60,280 nt of DNA, taken from contig JANQSC010000042.1 in the NCBI GenBank assembly GCA_028284235.1, positions 1 through 60,280 on the forward strand, written 5' to 3'. Each line of letters begins with the position of its first letter. Within the stretch, counting starts at the first letter, position 1. The DNA is from Opitutaceae bacterium. GTDB taxonomy: Bacteria; Verrucomicrobiota; Verrucomicrobiia; Opitutales; Opitutaceae. This document shows, in pieces, positions 7,851 to 15,643 of the stretch. The translations under genes and the position numbers were made by a program. The notes beneath the pieces are model-generated. The model saw nothing but the letters and a program-made list of their open reading frames with translations. It was not told the origin of the DNA and searched no databases.

Positions 7851-8398
7851 GAATCGAGCCCGAGTAGTTTCAAAGCAATTGCCATGAGCAAAGCGCCCGC
7901 TGGAATAACGAGAGTGGTCCATTCGAACGTGGATCCGTCGATAGCGAGTCGGAAGAAATGTACGAACAGGACGATTATAAGTAGTTCGCCTAAAATCCTC
8001 TTAAGGCCTCGAATCGAGGAAACACGCTCAAACCCGCGCAAACCGCGAAAATCCTTCTCTTTGAGCTCCATAATGAACAGGTGGAATATCCCCGTCGAGA
8101 AAACCACTAGCACCGTCGCTACGAGGAACGCGTCCATCGCATGAGCGATATAGGTAGAGACGGAATGTAGCGCAGCGTCGTCCATGAACTGCTTCGCAGA
8201 GAAGAACACCATCACCGCCTTTGCCGTCTTTATGACACCGACTGCGCTCATACACAGCGCGCCAATGAAAAGGCAGGCAACGGCAAGCAGGTTGATGAGA
8301 CGCAACCTTAGCCCAAACTTTACGAGCGAGTAGAGCGTAGAGCTTTCGGAATTTGGAATCGAGGGGCGATTCTCATCAGGCTTTTGAGTGGGGTCCAT
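7838..8398 (-). CDS. UPF0114 (YqhA-like) membrane protein
   Basis: A 186-residue protein with a charged N-terminal tail (about 30 residues) and about four membrane helices. The segment AMDAFLVATVLVVFSTGIFHLFIMEL strongly resembles the core of the UPF0114/YqhA family (IDxFLLATVLLIFxxGLYELF). Function of the family is unknown. The gene lies between an intact GNAT gene and a remnant of that gene's 3' end, so it may have been inserted there or the flank duplicated. The stop codon falls at the junction. Confidence 0.72.
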   Translation of the reverse strand: MDPTQKPDENRPSIPNSESSTLYSLVKFGLRLRLINLLAVACLFIGALCMSAVGVIKTAKAVMVFFSAKQFMDDAALHSVSTYIAHAMDAFLVATVLVVFSTGIFHLFIMELKEKDFRGLRGFERVSSIRGLKRILGELLIIVLFVHFFRLAIDGSTFEWTTLVIPAGALLMAIALKLLGLDSDEK

Positions 8399-8460
8399 TT
8401 CTTTAGTCGAACTCTCTTAGTGGGACTGATCCCACGGTTTTATGGCAGAACATTGAGCCT

Positions 8461-8946
8461 TCACGACGTAGGAGGCGCAGGCTCCGGAGCTGTGAGCGAC
8501 GTCTGGTTCGCTCTGGTTTTTCTTTCGTAGTAAATGTCAAATTCGTCCTCGTTCGTCACTACAAATCCGTGACTTAGATAGAAGTCATTCGATTTGCTTG
8601 CTCTCAGTGCGCCGAGCCGAATCGGCAAGTCGCTTTCTTCTGAACGACTTATGATTTCCTTTATCGCCATAGAGCCGAAACCAAGGGACTGGTGGTTCGG
8701 GCTGATGTAAAGATGATCCAAATACAAGTGATCCTCTTGCTCAGAGACCGCAAAAAATCCGATCGTTTCTTCTTCTTTCTTTAAGATCTTAGTCTCAATA
8801 GGTCTGAAGGAAGCTCTAAATCGCTCTACACTTCGTTCGCGATCGAACCTCCCAATGGCTTCTAAACTCTCTTTCATCGCATCGATACGCAATTCGACGA
8901 GTTCATCGAAGTCTTCCGCTGTGGCCGATACATAAGTGAGTTCCAT
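8461..8946 (-). CDS. GNAT family N-acetyltransferase
   Basis: A 161-residue protein with the acetyl-CoA fold: an N-terminal strand and helix (residues 1-45), central DHLYLDHLYISPNHQSLGFGSMAIKEII giving the pyrophosphate-binding loop (QSLGFGS) and helix, and the C-terminal strand ASKSNDFYLSHGFVVTNEDEFDIYYERK. The substrate is not predictable. Its own 3' end is duplicated at 7710-7850. A small XRE regulator gene lies just upstream on the same strand (17-bp gap), suggesting co-transcription. Confidence 0.87.
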   Translation of the reverse strand: MELTYVSATAEDFDELVELRIDAMKESLEAIGRFDRERSVERFRASFRPIETKILKKEEETIGFFAVSEQEDHLYLDHLYISPNHQSLGFGSMAIKEIISRSEESDLPIRLGALRASKSNDFYLSHGFVVTNEDEFDIYYERKTRANQTSLTAPEPAPPTS

Positions 8947-8963
8947 TTTGATTTAGCGAAGGT

Positions 8964-9173
8964 CTAGGGCACTCGATAGCGACGAGCGCGACAAATCCAA
9001 TAAAACTCAATCAAGTCCGTTCTCCGCTCCCCCAGCTCGCATTTCGAGACGAACGTGTGGGCCCGCTTCAATCGCTTCGCCAACTCGCGCTGCGTCAACC
9101 CTGACTCCTTCCTGGTGGCTGCCAGCATTTCACAGAAAATCGCGCCGCGCTTGCTGTGGATGGTCTTGTTCAT
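8964..9173 (-). CDS. Short XRE-type helix-turn-helix regulator
   Basis: A 69-residue product from the ATG at 9173, preferred over 9209 because GGGGA lies a few bases before it. Residues about 14-50 form an XRE domain (ESGLTQRELAKRLKRAHTFVSKCELGERR). The last helix begins (LIEFYWICRA) but the protein stops at RRYRVP, earlier than most relatives, which continue with another helix. It may be a natural short form or C-terminally eroded. It probably binds DNA as a dimer and may control the adjoining GNAT gene. Confidence 0.75.
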   Translation of the reverse strand: MNKTIHSKRGAIFCEMLAATRKESGLTQRELAKRLKRAHTFVSKCELGERRTDLIEFYWICRARRYRVP

Positions 9174-9224
9174 GTCCCCGTTATAGGGACAAGGTGGTTT
9201 AGTTGCCAAGTCGGGGAATTGAAT

Positions 9225-9290
9225 ATTTGGACATCGCGTCGCTGGATCCCTGTCTCCGACAGGGCCAAGATCGCCTTCGGCGGCAGGACC
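9225..9290. repeat. Modular palindromic element of the TTTTTTGGACAT type
   Basis: TTTGGACATCGCGTCGCTGG, then CCCTGTCTCCGACAGGG and GCCTTCGGCGGC stems, ending GGCAGGACC. It separates the small accessory genes from the S41 peptidase gene. Confidence 0.68.
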
Positions 9291-9350
9291 TAGAAAATAG
9301 ACCTATTTCGGTTTAAATTGATAGATACCTGAAATCCTGTCCTCGCCGTT

Positions 9351-11105
9351 TCATTCTTTCTGTTGCTGCTCGATCAATCCCAACGCAGCTTCCAAATCCA
9401 AATCCCGTCCGGCACGAATCGATTCGACCGTGGGGTCCACCCTCACGTCAGGGGCGAAGCCAACGCCGTAAAAAGGCGATCGATCATGACGTAGCACATC
9501 CATCGTGGTCCACATCACCCTGAACCCGCCATTCAGCTGTATGAACGCCGCCCCTCCATTAGTACCCGCCGTTGGCTGTCCAACCGTCTTCCCCAAATCG
9601 TAATGATCGATCATTGCCATGCATGTCTCGCCGTAGCTAACGACGTGAGGTCGATTGATCCAAACGACTGGACAATTCAACCGCGGCTCTCGTGGCTCCA
9701 CGGGCCATGTGACTTCGCTATAGGTCCATCCCTTTCGATCTGGTTGCGTTATTTGGGGCAACAACATTGGCGACGCTTGGATAGGCTCGTCGATTAGATG
9801 CGGAATAATGTCGACATGCGGTCGCAACGCTTGGAACTCGGAGTCCTTCGAACGTTTCGCTAATCGTTGATCGAATACAATACCGCGCGCGGTCTCGATC
9901 TTGGGAAGCCAACGTTGGAATTCACTCCGATCAAGGCTCGTAAGATTCATATAGACGACTCCCGGGCGAATCTCGTGAATCGGCTCCAGCTCAACCTCGG
10001 GCAAATTGTGGAAAAAGTACTTCCGCTTTCCTTGGGCGTACGAAGTCTCGATCCGAAGCATTTCACCATCGCGCTCGATGTCCACGACGGCGGCTGCATC
10101 CTGCGCTCCCTGCGCGAATTGGTTGAGAGCCCGATAGCGACTGAGCTGGGGCGAGCCCGGCGCGATCGCCTCAAGTCCGTCGAGGATTTCGCGGCCCTCC
10201 TGCCCGTTGATGCGGACGACCACATCGCCAGGATTAAACAGCGAGTCCTCCTCGGTAGCGAAAACGACTACTTTCCCCTCCACGACGGTCGCTTTAAATC
10301 CAAGATCCCCACAGTCGGGCGACCTGCCAAAAACGTAGCCGTGGCCATCGTTCGTGAGAGCGATCATAGACATCAAAGTCGCGTAATGATCCTCTTTGGT
10401 TTCGTCCCTCATCGATCGACGGATCGATTCACTCAGAGCCGAATCCCAGTCTATTCCAATTTGAGTAAGATACGGATGAAAGTGCTGGAATCGTGTCCAA
10501 GTGTTTATCACGTTGGCCACGTATTCAGCAGGTTCATACGTCGAAACTGCCGTATCACTTCTCGATACCGTTGCCGCCGGCACCGTCGCGTCCTCATCGG
10601 AGACGGCTAACACCGTAGGCATGAAGATATACAAATCCGACAAAAGCGCTTCGCCAACCGGCGGTGGCGCATCCGAGGAAAACAACTCGGAACGATCGTC
10701 GCTCGATCCAGGAATCACCCGTCGATGCCGATCCGGAAACCGAGGATCCAGACTCAGGTACTGCCAATAAGTAATGCGCTCGTCGTCCGCGAAGGCCTGT
10801 GTATTCTCAATCCTCTTGCCGCTAAACTGTAACGTCGGCGCTACAGGAGCGAAGATTTGCGTGAGAACGTCTCGCAGCTCACCGCTGTCCTTGGCGACCA
10901 CCACTCGACTCACTCCCTCGACAGCGATGCCGTCCCAATCAGCCGAAGCGGCTTCGTCGCTCGGGTGAAAGTAGCGGACGTAGCCGTATGCTTTGGCAAA
11001 TGCCTCGAGATGCTCGATGCGCGTCTCTTCAGACACGGACGCCACGCTGCTAAACGACATCAGGCTTATCGAGATCCAACCCAGAGCAGATTTTAAATGT
11101 TTCAT
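9351..11105 (-). CDS. Secreted S41-family (C-terminal processing) peptidase
   Basis: A 584-residue protein with a signal peptide (residues 1-23). An N-terminal region of about 240 residues precedes a PDZ-like segment (GDVVVRINGQEGREILDGL) and the S41 catalytic domain. The likely nucleophile is the Ser of HVVSYGETCMAMIDHYDLG, followed by the family segment GKTVGQPTAGTNGGAAF. NDGHGYVF earlier is also typical. It should be a periplasmic serine peptidase. The substrate is unknown, and it stands alone, divergent from nothing obvious. Confidence 0.88.
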   Translation of the reverse strand: MKHLKSALGWISISLMSFSSVASVSEETRIEHLEAFAKAYGYVRYFHPSDEAASADWDGIAVEGVSRVVVAKDSGELRDVLTQIFAPVAPTLQFSGKRIENTQAFADDERITYWQYLSLDPRFPDRHRRVIPGSSDDRSELFSSDAPPPVGEALLSDLYIFMPTVLAVSDEDATVPAATVSRSDTAVSTYEPAEYVANVINTWTRFQHFHPYLTQIGIDWDSALSESIRRSMRDETKEDHYATLMSMIALTNDGHGYVFGRSPDCGDLGFKATVVEGKVVVFATEEDSLFNPGDVVVRINGQEGREILDGLEAIAPGSPQLSRYRALNQFAQGAQDAAAVVDIERDGEMLRIETSYAQGKRKYFFHNLPEVELEPIHEIRPGVVYMNLTSLDRSEFQRWLPKIETARGIVFDQRLAKRSKDSEFQALRPHVDIIPHLIDEPIQASPMLLPQITQPDRKGWTYSEVTWPVEPREPRLNCPVVWINRPHVVSYGETCMAMIDHYDLGKTVGQPTAGTNGGAAFIQLNGGFRVMWTTMDVLRHDRSPFYGVGFAPDVRVDPTVESIRAGRDLDLEAALGLIEQQQKE

Positions 11106-11160
11106 ATATAGTTTAGACCGCTGAGAGATGGAGCGGTTTAAAGCCGTTCCTAAACACGAT

Positions 11161-11670
11161 TCATCTTAGCCCCATTTCTCTCTTCCAACGCCTTACTTTT
11201 GTTCGCGCGGAGCCATACGGAGCAATCGTATTGACTTGTATCCATTTGACCATCGCCCATTTATCGCCCGTCCACTGTCGCTGATGAGGCTGAAATATCT
11301 CTTGTTCAGTCAGAGACTCTATCCAACGAGCTAATGCTTGAAACGTCTCATGGAATTCTCGTCTCAATTGACCGAGTTTCTTTTCGGAATTCCTTTCATA
11401 AAAAGACTGAGCAAGCTCACCAAGCTGATTCCACCTGAATCCCTCAGCAGGCATACTCGGCGATTCCCCGCGTTCCTCTTGTCTGTCCCAACCCATTAGC
11501 AAGTTAGTCCATCCAATTTGGTAGGCGACCACGTCGCAACAGGAAACATTGCCTTCAATCATCTTCAATCGCTCATGCTCAGAGCTGACCGTATTAAATT
11601 CTGCATCAAGCTTAACGTAAGCCTGCTTCAAATTCTTAAGCAACTCAGCTTTGCAAGTGGGTAATGGCAT
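11161..11670 (-). CDS. ClbS/DfsB family four-helix bundle protein
   Basis: The 169-residue form starts at the ATG at 11670; a TTG at 11688 overlapping the tetR stop is possible. The helical sequence with VVAYQIGWTNLLMGWDRQEE and the ending VNTIAPYGSARTKVRRWKR matches the ClbS/DfsB (DUF1706) family. ClbS protects colibactin producers by hydrolysing the cyclopropane warhead, but most family members are uncharacterised. It follows tetR with a gap of 14 bp, so the two are probably one transcript. Self-protection or stress defence is an inference. Confidence 0.82.
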   Translation of the reverse strand: MPLPTCKAELLKNLKQAYVKLDAEFNTVSSEHERLKMIEGNVSCCDVVAYQIGWTNLLMGWDRQEERGESPSMPAEGFRWNQLGELAQSFYERNSEKKLGQLRREFHETFQALARWIESLTEQEIFQPHQRQWTGDKWAMVKWIQVNTIAPYGSARTKVRRWKREMGLR

Positions 11671-11684
11671 GAGAACTTCTCTTC

Positions 11685-12305
11685 TCAACTTATCAGAATC
11701 TTCATCACCGCATCGTCGATGAAAGAGCTTCGTTTTCCTCTAATCAGTCCGGCTCTTGCGCGCAGGGCTAGACTATGAAGGAGAGCTGCGGCTATTCGAG
11801 CCAGACTCTTAGTTCGATGCAATTCCAGTTGGCCGTCTTTCACAGCCTGTTCGAATCGTTCTTCGAGCATTTGCTCGACTCGTTCGATAGCTGCCGCCAG
11901 ATCCGAACGAATTTCATCGTCTGTCGGTGCCTCAATGACCGCAGTGCACAGAGTGGGGCAGCCGAGCGCGTTGCCGGAGTCGCCTTGATATTCGGATAAA
12001 GCTACTGCATAGAATTTTTTGAGGTCCTTTTCAAGTGACTCGCCTGCGAAAAGCGCATTCTGAAGACGAATAAAGAAAGTCTTGTTGAATGCGGAAATAG
12101 CCTTCCTGTACATCGACTTCTTGTTTCCGAACGCTGAATACAGACTCGGCCGGTTCATATGAGTTGCGAGACTGATTTCGTCCAAGCTCGTTGCTGAGAA
12201 ACCTCGGCGCAAAAAGACTCTGAGGGCGGCATTGAGGGCCTGCGCTTCGTTGTAAGCTCGAGGACGCCCGCGTTTCTTTTTCGGTAAATTTGTATCGGTT
12301 CGCAT
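11685..12305 (-). CDS. TetR/AcrR family transcriptional regulator
   Basis: A 206-residue protein from the ATG at 12305, chosen because MRTDTNLPKKKRGRPRAYNE is a usual start for this family; the frame extends to 12386 but would include the promoter region. The N-terminal DNA-binding domain runs from about residue 12 to 65 (RRGFSATSLDEISLATHMNR, then PSLYSAFGNKKSMYRKAI). The C-terminal ligand domain resembles the AefR-like group. It is divergent from the lipoyl-KASIII fusion gene and upstream of the ClbS/DfsB-like gene, and probably represses one or both. Confidence 0.87.
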   Translation of the reverse strand: MRTDTNLPKKKRGRPRAYNEAQALNAALRVFLRRGFSATSLDEISLATHMNRPSLYSAFGNKKSMYRKAISAFNKTFFIRLQNALFAGESLEKDLKKFYAVALSEYQGDSGNALGCPTLCTAVIEAPTDDEIRSDLAAAIERVEQMLEERFEQAVKDGQLELHRTKSLARIAAALLHSLALRARAGLIRGKRSSFIDDAVMKILIS

Positions 12306-12352
12306 AAAAATATTGACTGAGTTAGAGAAGTCTTCGTTGTTTTTGTTCGAAA

Positions 12353-12368
12353 CAGTACAAAATACTTG
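12353..12368. promoter_or_regulatory. Candidate TetR operator in divergent promoter region
   Basis: CAGTACAAAATACTTG is a near-palindrome (CAGTA/TACTtG) in the 98-bp space between tetR (start 12305) and the divergent fusion gene (start 12404). Location fits autorepression plus control of the divergent gene. It is a visual call only. Confidence 0.35.
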
Positions 12369-12403
12369 CGAATAAAAGTAGGTCAATTGCCATCTTCACT
12401 TCC

Positions 12404-13981
12404 GTGTTGTTTTGGCTAACCCATTCTAGCTACTTGAAAACAGCATTCTTCGAGATAGACGTCCCAGTCCCCTCCATGGGAGCTACCGTTAGTGAAATGA
12501 CAGTCATCGATTTGCGAATCGAGGTCGCCCAGCGAGTAGCGAAGGGGGAGGTGCTTGCCGAGCTTGAGAGCGACAAATCAGTATTCGAGCTCGAAGCGCC
12601 CTGCGACGGCAAGATAAGTCATATATTCGGGGGAGCGGGCGAAATTCTATCGGTGGGATCGCCTTTCGTGCGTATAGAGACACTTGATACGTCTATGCTG
12701 CATTTGAAGGCCTTAGCGAGTGAATCCGTAACGTCCTCTGAGGAAATTGTTGAAGAGTCTCCGCTATCTCTTCGACCTCCTGCAAGCCCGGTATCTAAAC
12801 TGACGCCGAAGGCCCGAAAACTAGCTGAAGTTAGTGGGGTCAGTATGGAGGCGATTCACGAGATCGAAGGCACTGGTCCGGGTGGTCGCGTCACAGGAGA
12901 CGATCTTGCATTGCTTCTTGAGAGGACTGATGCAGGCCAAAAAGTGGCTTCGCGCGAGGGCAACGGAGCCTTGAGAAGGAACTCATCCGCTTTGGAAACG
13001 GAAACGGTTTGCGTTTCGGGAATTGGCTATTCGGTTCCTCAACGTATTCTCTCTAACGATGAGATTCGAAAAAATGTCCGGGGCGAGAATTCGGAAGACC
13101 CTGTCAGACTGACTGGTATTCGGCAGCGTTACGTCATCGGCGCGGGCGAGTCTGTAACCAGTTTAGGACTTCACGCTTCCAACAAGGCTTTGGCGGCAGC
13201 GAGCTTAAGAGCTCGTGATATCGACGCTATTATCGTGGCGACCGTTCTAGCGGACGAACCGATCCCGGGAGCTGCGAGCGATCTAGCGAATGCCCTGGGA
13301 TTAGGCGAAGCCTTGGCATTCGACTTGAACGCGGCGTGTTCGGGTTGGCTCTACGCCCTCGAAGTGGGGCGTTCTTTTATTCTCGCAGGCACGGCTCGCA
13401 ATGTTCTGGTTGTGACTGCGGAGGCCCCATCCCGGATCACGAACAAGGAAGATCCGGATACGGCCTTTCTTTTTGGGGATGGGGCAGGCGCGGCCGTACT
13501 GACACGAGATACTGGAGGTCACCGTCTTCATCGCCATCAACTCAGCGGCGACTCTCGATTCGCCCACGCTATCCGTCGCCAGGGAGGTGGAGCGTTGCAA
13601 CCGGTTCCGCTCTCTGAGGAAAATCTGGACGACTTCTACATGAAGATGGATGGAGGACTCATTTTCAAGAAAGCGACCATCGCTTTTTCGAACATTATCG
13701 ATGAAACCTTAGAACGCCATGGGCTGACTTCAGGTGATGTGTCGTGGGTCGTTCCGCATCAAGCGAATGCTCGGATCCTGAAGGCGGTGAGCAAACGCGT
13801 TGGCATCGCTTACGATCGATTTGTCGTCACGGTCGATCGATTTGGTAATACGTCTGCAGCGTCTGTGGCGATGGCTCTCGCTTGGGCAGCAGAGGAGGGG
13901 CTCTTTGAGAAAGGGGATAAGATAGTACTGTGTTCGGTGGGTGGCGGCTTGACCTATGCCGCTGGCCTAATGGTCTGGTAA
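12404..13981 (+). CDS. Lipoyl domain - E3-binding domain - ketoacyl synthase III fusion
   Basis: A 525-residue protein from a GTG start (the ATG at 12476 would cut into the lipoyl domain). Residues about 17-92 are a lipoyl domain with the modified lysine in LESDKS (Lys58). Residues about 132-171 form a peripheral subunit-binding domain (LTPKARKLAEVSGV...GPGGRVTGDDL) as in E2 of 2-oxoacid dehydrogenases. Instead of the E2 acyltransferase core, residues about 201-525 are a full KASIII/FabH domain with the triad Cys312 (NAACSG), His452 (VPHQAN) and Asn482 (FGNTSA). Lipoyl and FabH families are well known; the idea that an acyl-lipoyl arm loads KASIII directly is inference. No E1 or E3 gene is nearby. 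TetR is divergent. Confidence 0.9.
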   Translation: MLFWLTHSSYLKTAFFEIDVPVPSMGATVSEMTVIDLRIEVAQRVAKGEVLAELESDKSVFELEAPCDGKISHIFGGAGEILSVGSPFVRIETLDTSMLHLKALASESVTSSEEIVEESPLSLRPPASPVSKLTPKARKLAEVSGVSMEAIHEIEGTGPGGRVTGDDLALLLERTDAGQKVASREGNGALRRNSSALETETVCVSGIGYSVPQRILSNDEIRKNVRGENSEDPVRLTGIRQRYVIGAGESVTSLGLHASNKALAAASLRARDIDAIIVATVLADEPIPGAASDLANALGLGEALAFDLNAACSGWLYALEVGRSFILAGTARNVLVVTAEAPSRITNKEDPDTAFLFGDGAGAAVLTRDTGGHRLHRHQLSGDSRFAHAIRRQGGGALQPVPLSEENLDDFYMKMDGGLIFKKATIAFSNIIDETLERHGLTSGDVSWVVPHQANARILKAVSKRVGIAYDRFVVTVDRFGNTSAASVAMALAWAAEEGLFEKGDKIVLCSVGGGLTYAAGLMVW

Positions 13982-14040
13982 CCGACTTGGCGGGATGCAA
14001 AAAGCAAGCTTCCACTAGAACGGATGACCGCTTGTGACAT

Positions 14041-14074
14041 CCCAAAAACCTCACCGTCGTAGAGGTTTTTCGGG
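14041..14074. terminator. Strong bidirectional hairpin terminator
   Basis: CCCAAAAACCTC, a 9-base loop, then GAGGTTTTTCGGG. The A-tract on one side and T-tract on the other suit termination from both directions. It lies between the fusion gene ending at 13981 and the convergent gene ending at 14169. Confidence 0.7.
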
Positions 14075-14168
14075 CTAATTCGCTTTTCTCTCATAACGTT
14101 TTCAAATGCCGAGGTGTCACGCGGAGAGGACAGCAACCCTCGAGGTTGTGACTCCCGACTGGTTCGAA

Positions 14169-14621
14169 CTATTTGGATTCATCTTTGCTTATGAATGAAG
14201 CTAAGGTCGATGCCAGGATTTCGCTGTAGTGAAAACATGGAATCAGTCCATCAACCGGAGAGTATTCGGGAACGCGGTCTCCTTCTTCGTTGATATGATA
14301 ATCGGTATTGATAAAGAAGATGTACACATTTCCGACTTCTATTGGGCTCAGCGCTTTCCTCGTTTTGAAATCGGTAAAGAAATCTTGATAATGAAGCCAC
14401 ACTTTATCTCCTGGTTTCAATCTCCCCTTCAGGCTCCTAATAACCGCTAACTCGGAGTTGTGAATATTGGTAGCCACTTTGGGGCTTTGCGTGGACTTTG
14501 CAACCGAAGCAACCACGATATCGTCAGCCTCGGAGATCAATTTCCTGACAGCGGGAAAGTCGTTACTTGCTTCTAGACCTGCCAAGGTAAAGAGGGAGAG
14601 CAGCAACGATAGTGGTTTCAT
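14169..14621 (-). CDS. Exported hypothetical protein
   Basis: A 150-residue product from the ATG at 14621, which begins a signal peptide (MKPLSLLLSLFTLAGLEA); the upstream extension to 14672 lacks one. The mature part has alternating strand-like segments (ADDIVVASVA, GDKVWLHYQDFF, VGNVYIFFIN) suggesting a small beta-rich domain. No family is recognised. It is the last of three minus-strand genes for small exported or anchored proteins. Confidence 0.65.
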   Translation of the reverse strand: MKPLSLLLSLFTLAGLEASNDFPAVRKLISEADDIVVASVAKSTQSPKVATNIHNSELAVIRSLKGRLKPGDKVWLHYQDFFTDFKTRKALSPIEVGNVYIFFINTDYHINEEGDRVPEYSPVDGLIPCFHYSEILASTLASFISKDESK

Positions 14622-14699
14622 GATTTCTTCGAACGTCAAAGTGTCTCCAGAGTACCCGTGGAGTGGGTACAAATTGAGACCAATGCCTTGTTAACCAGT

Positions 14700-15206
14700 T
14701 TAATTTGACGGAAAACCTTCAAAAACGGTATTTCCTTTATCACGCAATTCAAGTGCAGGCCGTCCCGGCCAGATTCCGATCCGGGCATAGTTCTTTTCAT
14801 CGTCGAAAAATGTCAGGTGACCCCCTCCACCTGGATTAACGATAAAACGAGCCTCTTGGCCATTTTCACTGTCGAGGCCCATGAATACCTCACCAGGTAT
14901 GGCATCTGAGGTGGCGAATCCCGCACGCTCGTTTCCTTTTGCATCTAACAATACTATGCCTGAGATTGGACCAGACCGCGGTTTGGTTTCGCCATGGATG
15001 ATGGGATCGGGTACAGGAGCTCCAATCCATACGCGTTCTGTTCCGTTATCATCCACGATTGTTATACCTTTTACGCGCAAACTGTCTTGTCTGCTAGGTC
15101 CTTGTCTTAAACTGACTACCAAGAGACCCACGAGGGCTAAGATGAGAACTGCCGACAACAATTTTTGTCGACGTTCAAGACGTTCAATTCGCTTTTGTGT
15201 TTCCAT
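14700..15206 (-). CDS. Membrane-anchored beta-repeat hypothetical protein
   Basis: A 168-residue product with a charged N-terminus (METQKRIERLERRQK), one membrane helix (about residues 16-33) and an external domain built from similar units: ITIVDDNGTERVWIGAP, IVLLDAKGNERAGFAT, and LTFFDDEKNYARIGIWP. The repeated hydrophobic-DxxGxER-x-GxA pattern suggests a short beta-solenoid or repeat fold. I know the pattern from other uncharacterised bacterial proteins but have no named family for it. Confidence 0.68.
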   Translation of the reverse strand: METQKRIERLERRQKLLSAVLILALVGLLVVSLRQGPSRQDSLRVKGITIVDDNGTERVWIGAPVPDPIIHGETKPRSGPISGIVLLDAKGNERAGFATSDAIPGEVFMGLDSENGQEARFIVNPGGGGHLTFFDDEKNYARIGIWPGRPALELRDKGNTVFEGFPSN

Positions 15207-15256
15207 AATTATTTTCGGCTAACGTTGAAGTGATACGCGTAAGTTGGCGCGGAGCG

Positions 15257-15643
15257 CTAACCGGAGTTGTATCGACCGACTTGTTCGCTGATTTTGTTTT
15301 CTATTATTTGCTTTAGAACTGATTCGTTTCGTTCATCTATTTCTTCAGACCCGCGAACGAACTCGATGGCAACTTCTTTGCCTTCGTGATCCTCAACTAT
15401 CACGTAGAACCTGTCCAAGTGACTGAAGTTTCTCCAATCCCATCGACGTGACAACCCGTGGTTCTTTATTTTAAAATTTTCATTCTCTCGGACGAGTCTG
15501 ACAACGCGATTGTACTGTCCGTATGTGCCAAATTCTTGTCCATAATTCTCTAATCCGAACTGCATTTGAAACCAACGGAATGCTGGAATCGAAAGCAGAA
15601 ACGCTAAGAACCAGAGAAATAGCTTCTTATTGTTTATCTTCAT
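15257..15643 (-). CDS. Small membrane-anchored hypothetical protein
   Basis: A 128-residue product with one N-terminal hydrophobic segment (KLFLWFLAFLLSIPAF) after a basic start (MKINNKK). The remainder is charged and soluble. No family is recognised. Base composition is clearly richer in A+T than the sulfatase genes, as in its neighbours. Confidence 0.6.
   Translation of the reverse strand: MKINNKKLFLWFLAFLLSIPAFRWFQMQFGLENYGQEFGTYGQYNRVVRLVRENENFKIKNHGLSRRWDWRNFSHLDRFYVIVEDHEGKEVAIEFVRGSEEIDERNESVLKQIIENKISEQVGRYNSG

Noticed and set aside
4356-9290. Classical integron attC sites
   Set aside because: Arrangement is suggestive, but I could not find the GTTRRRY/RYYYAAC cores or an integrase, so the stronger claim is not made.
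12404-13981. Possible frameshift joining two separate genes in the lipoyl-KASIII fusion
   Set aside because: The frame is uninterrupted, the linker between domains (about 172-200) is of normal length and composition, and all domain motifs are complete.
13954-14136. Short minus-strand frame after the fusion gene
   Set aside because: It runs through the terminator hairpin and has no plausible features.
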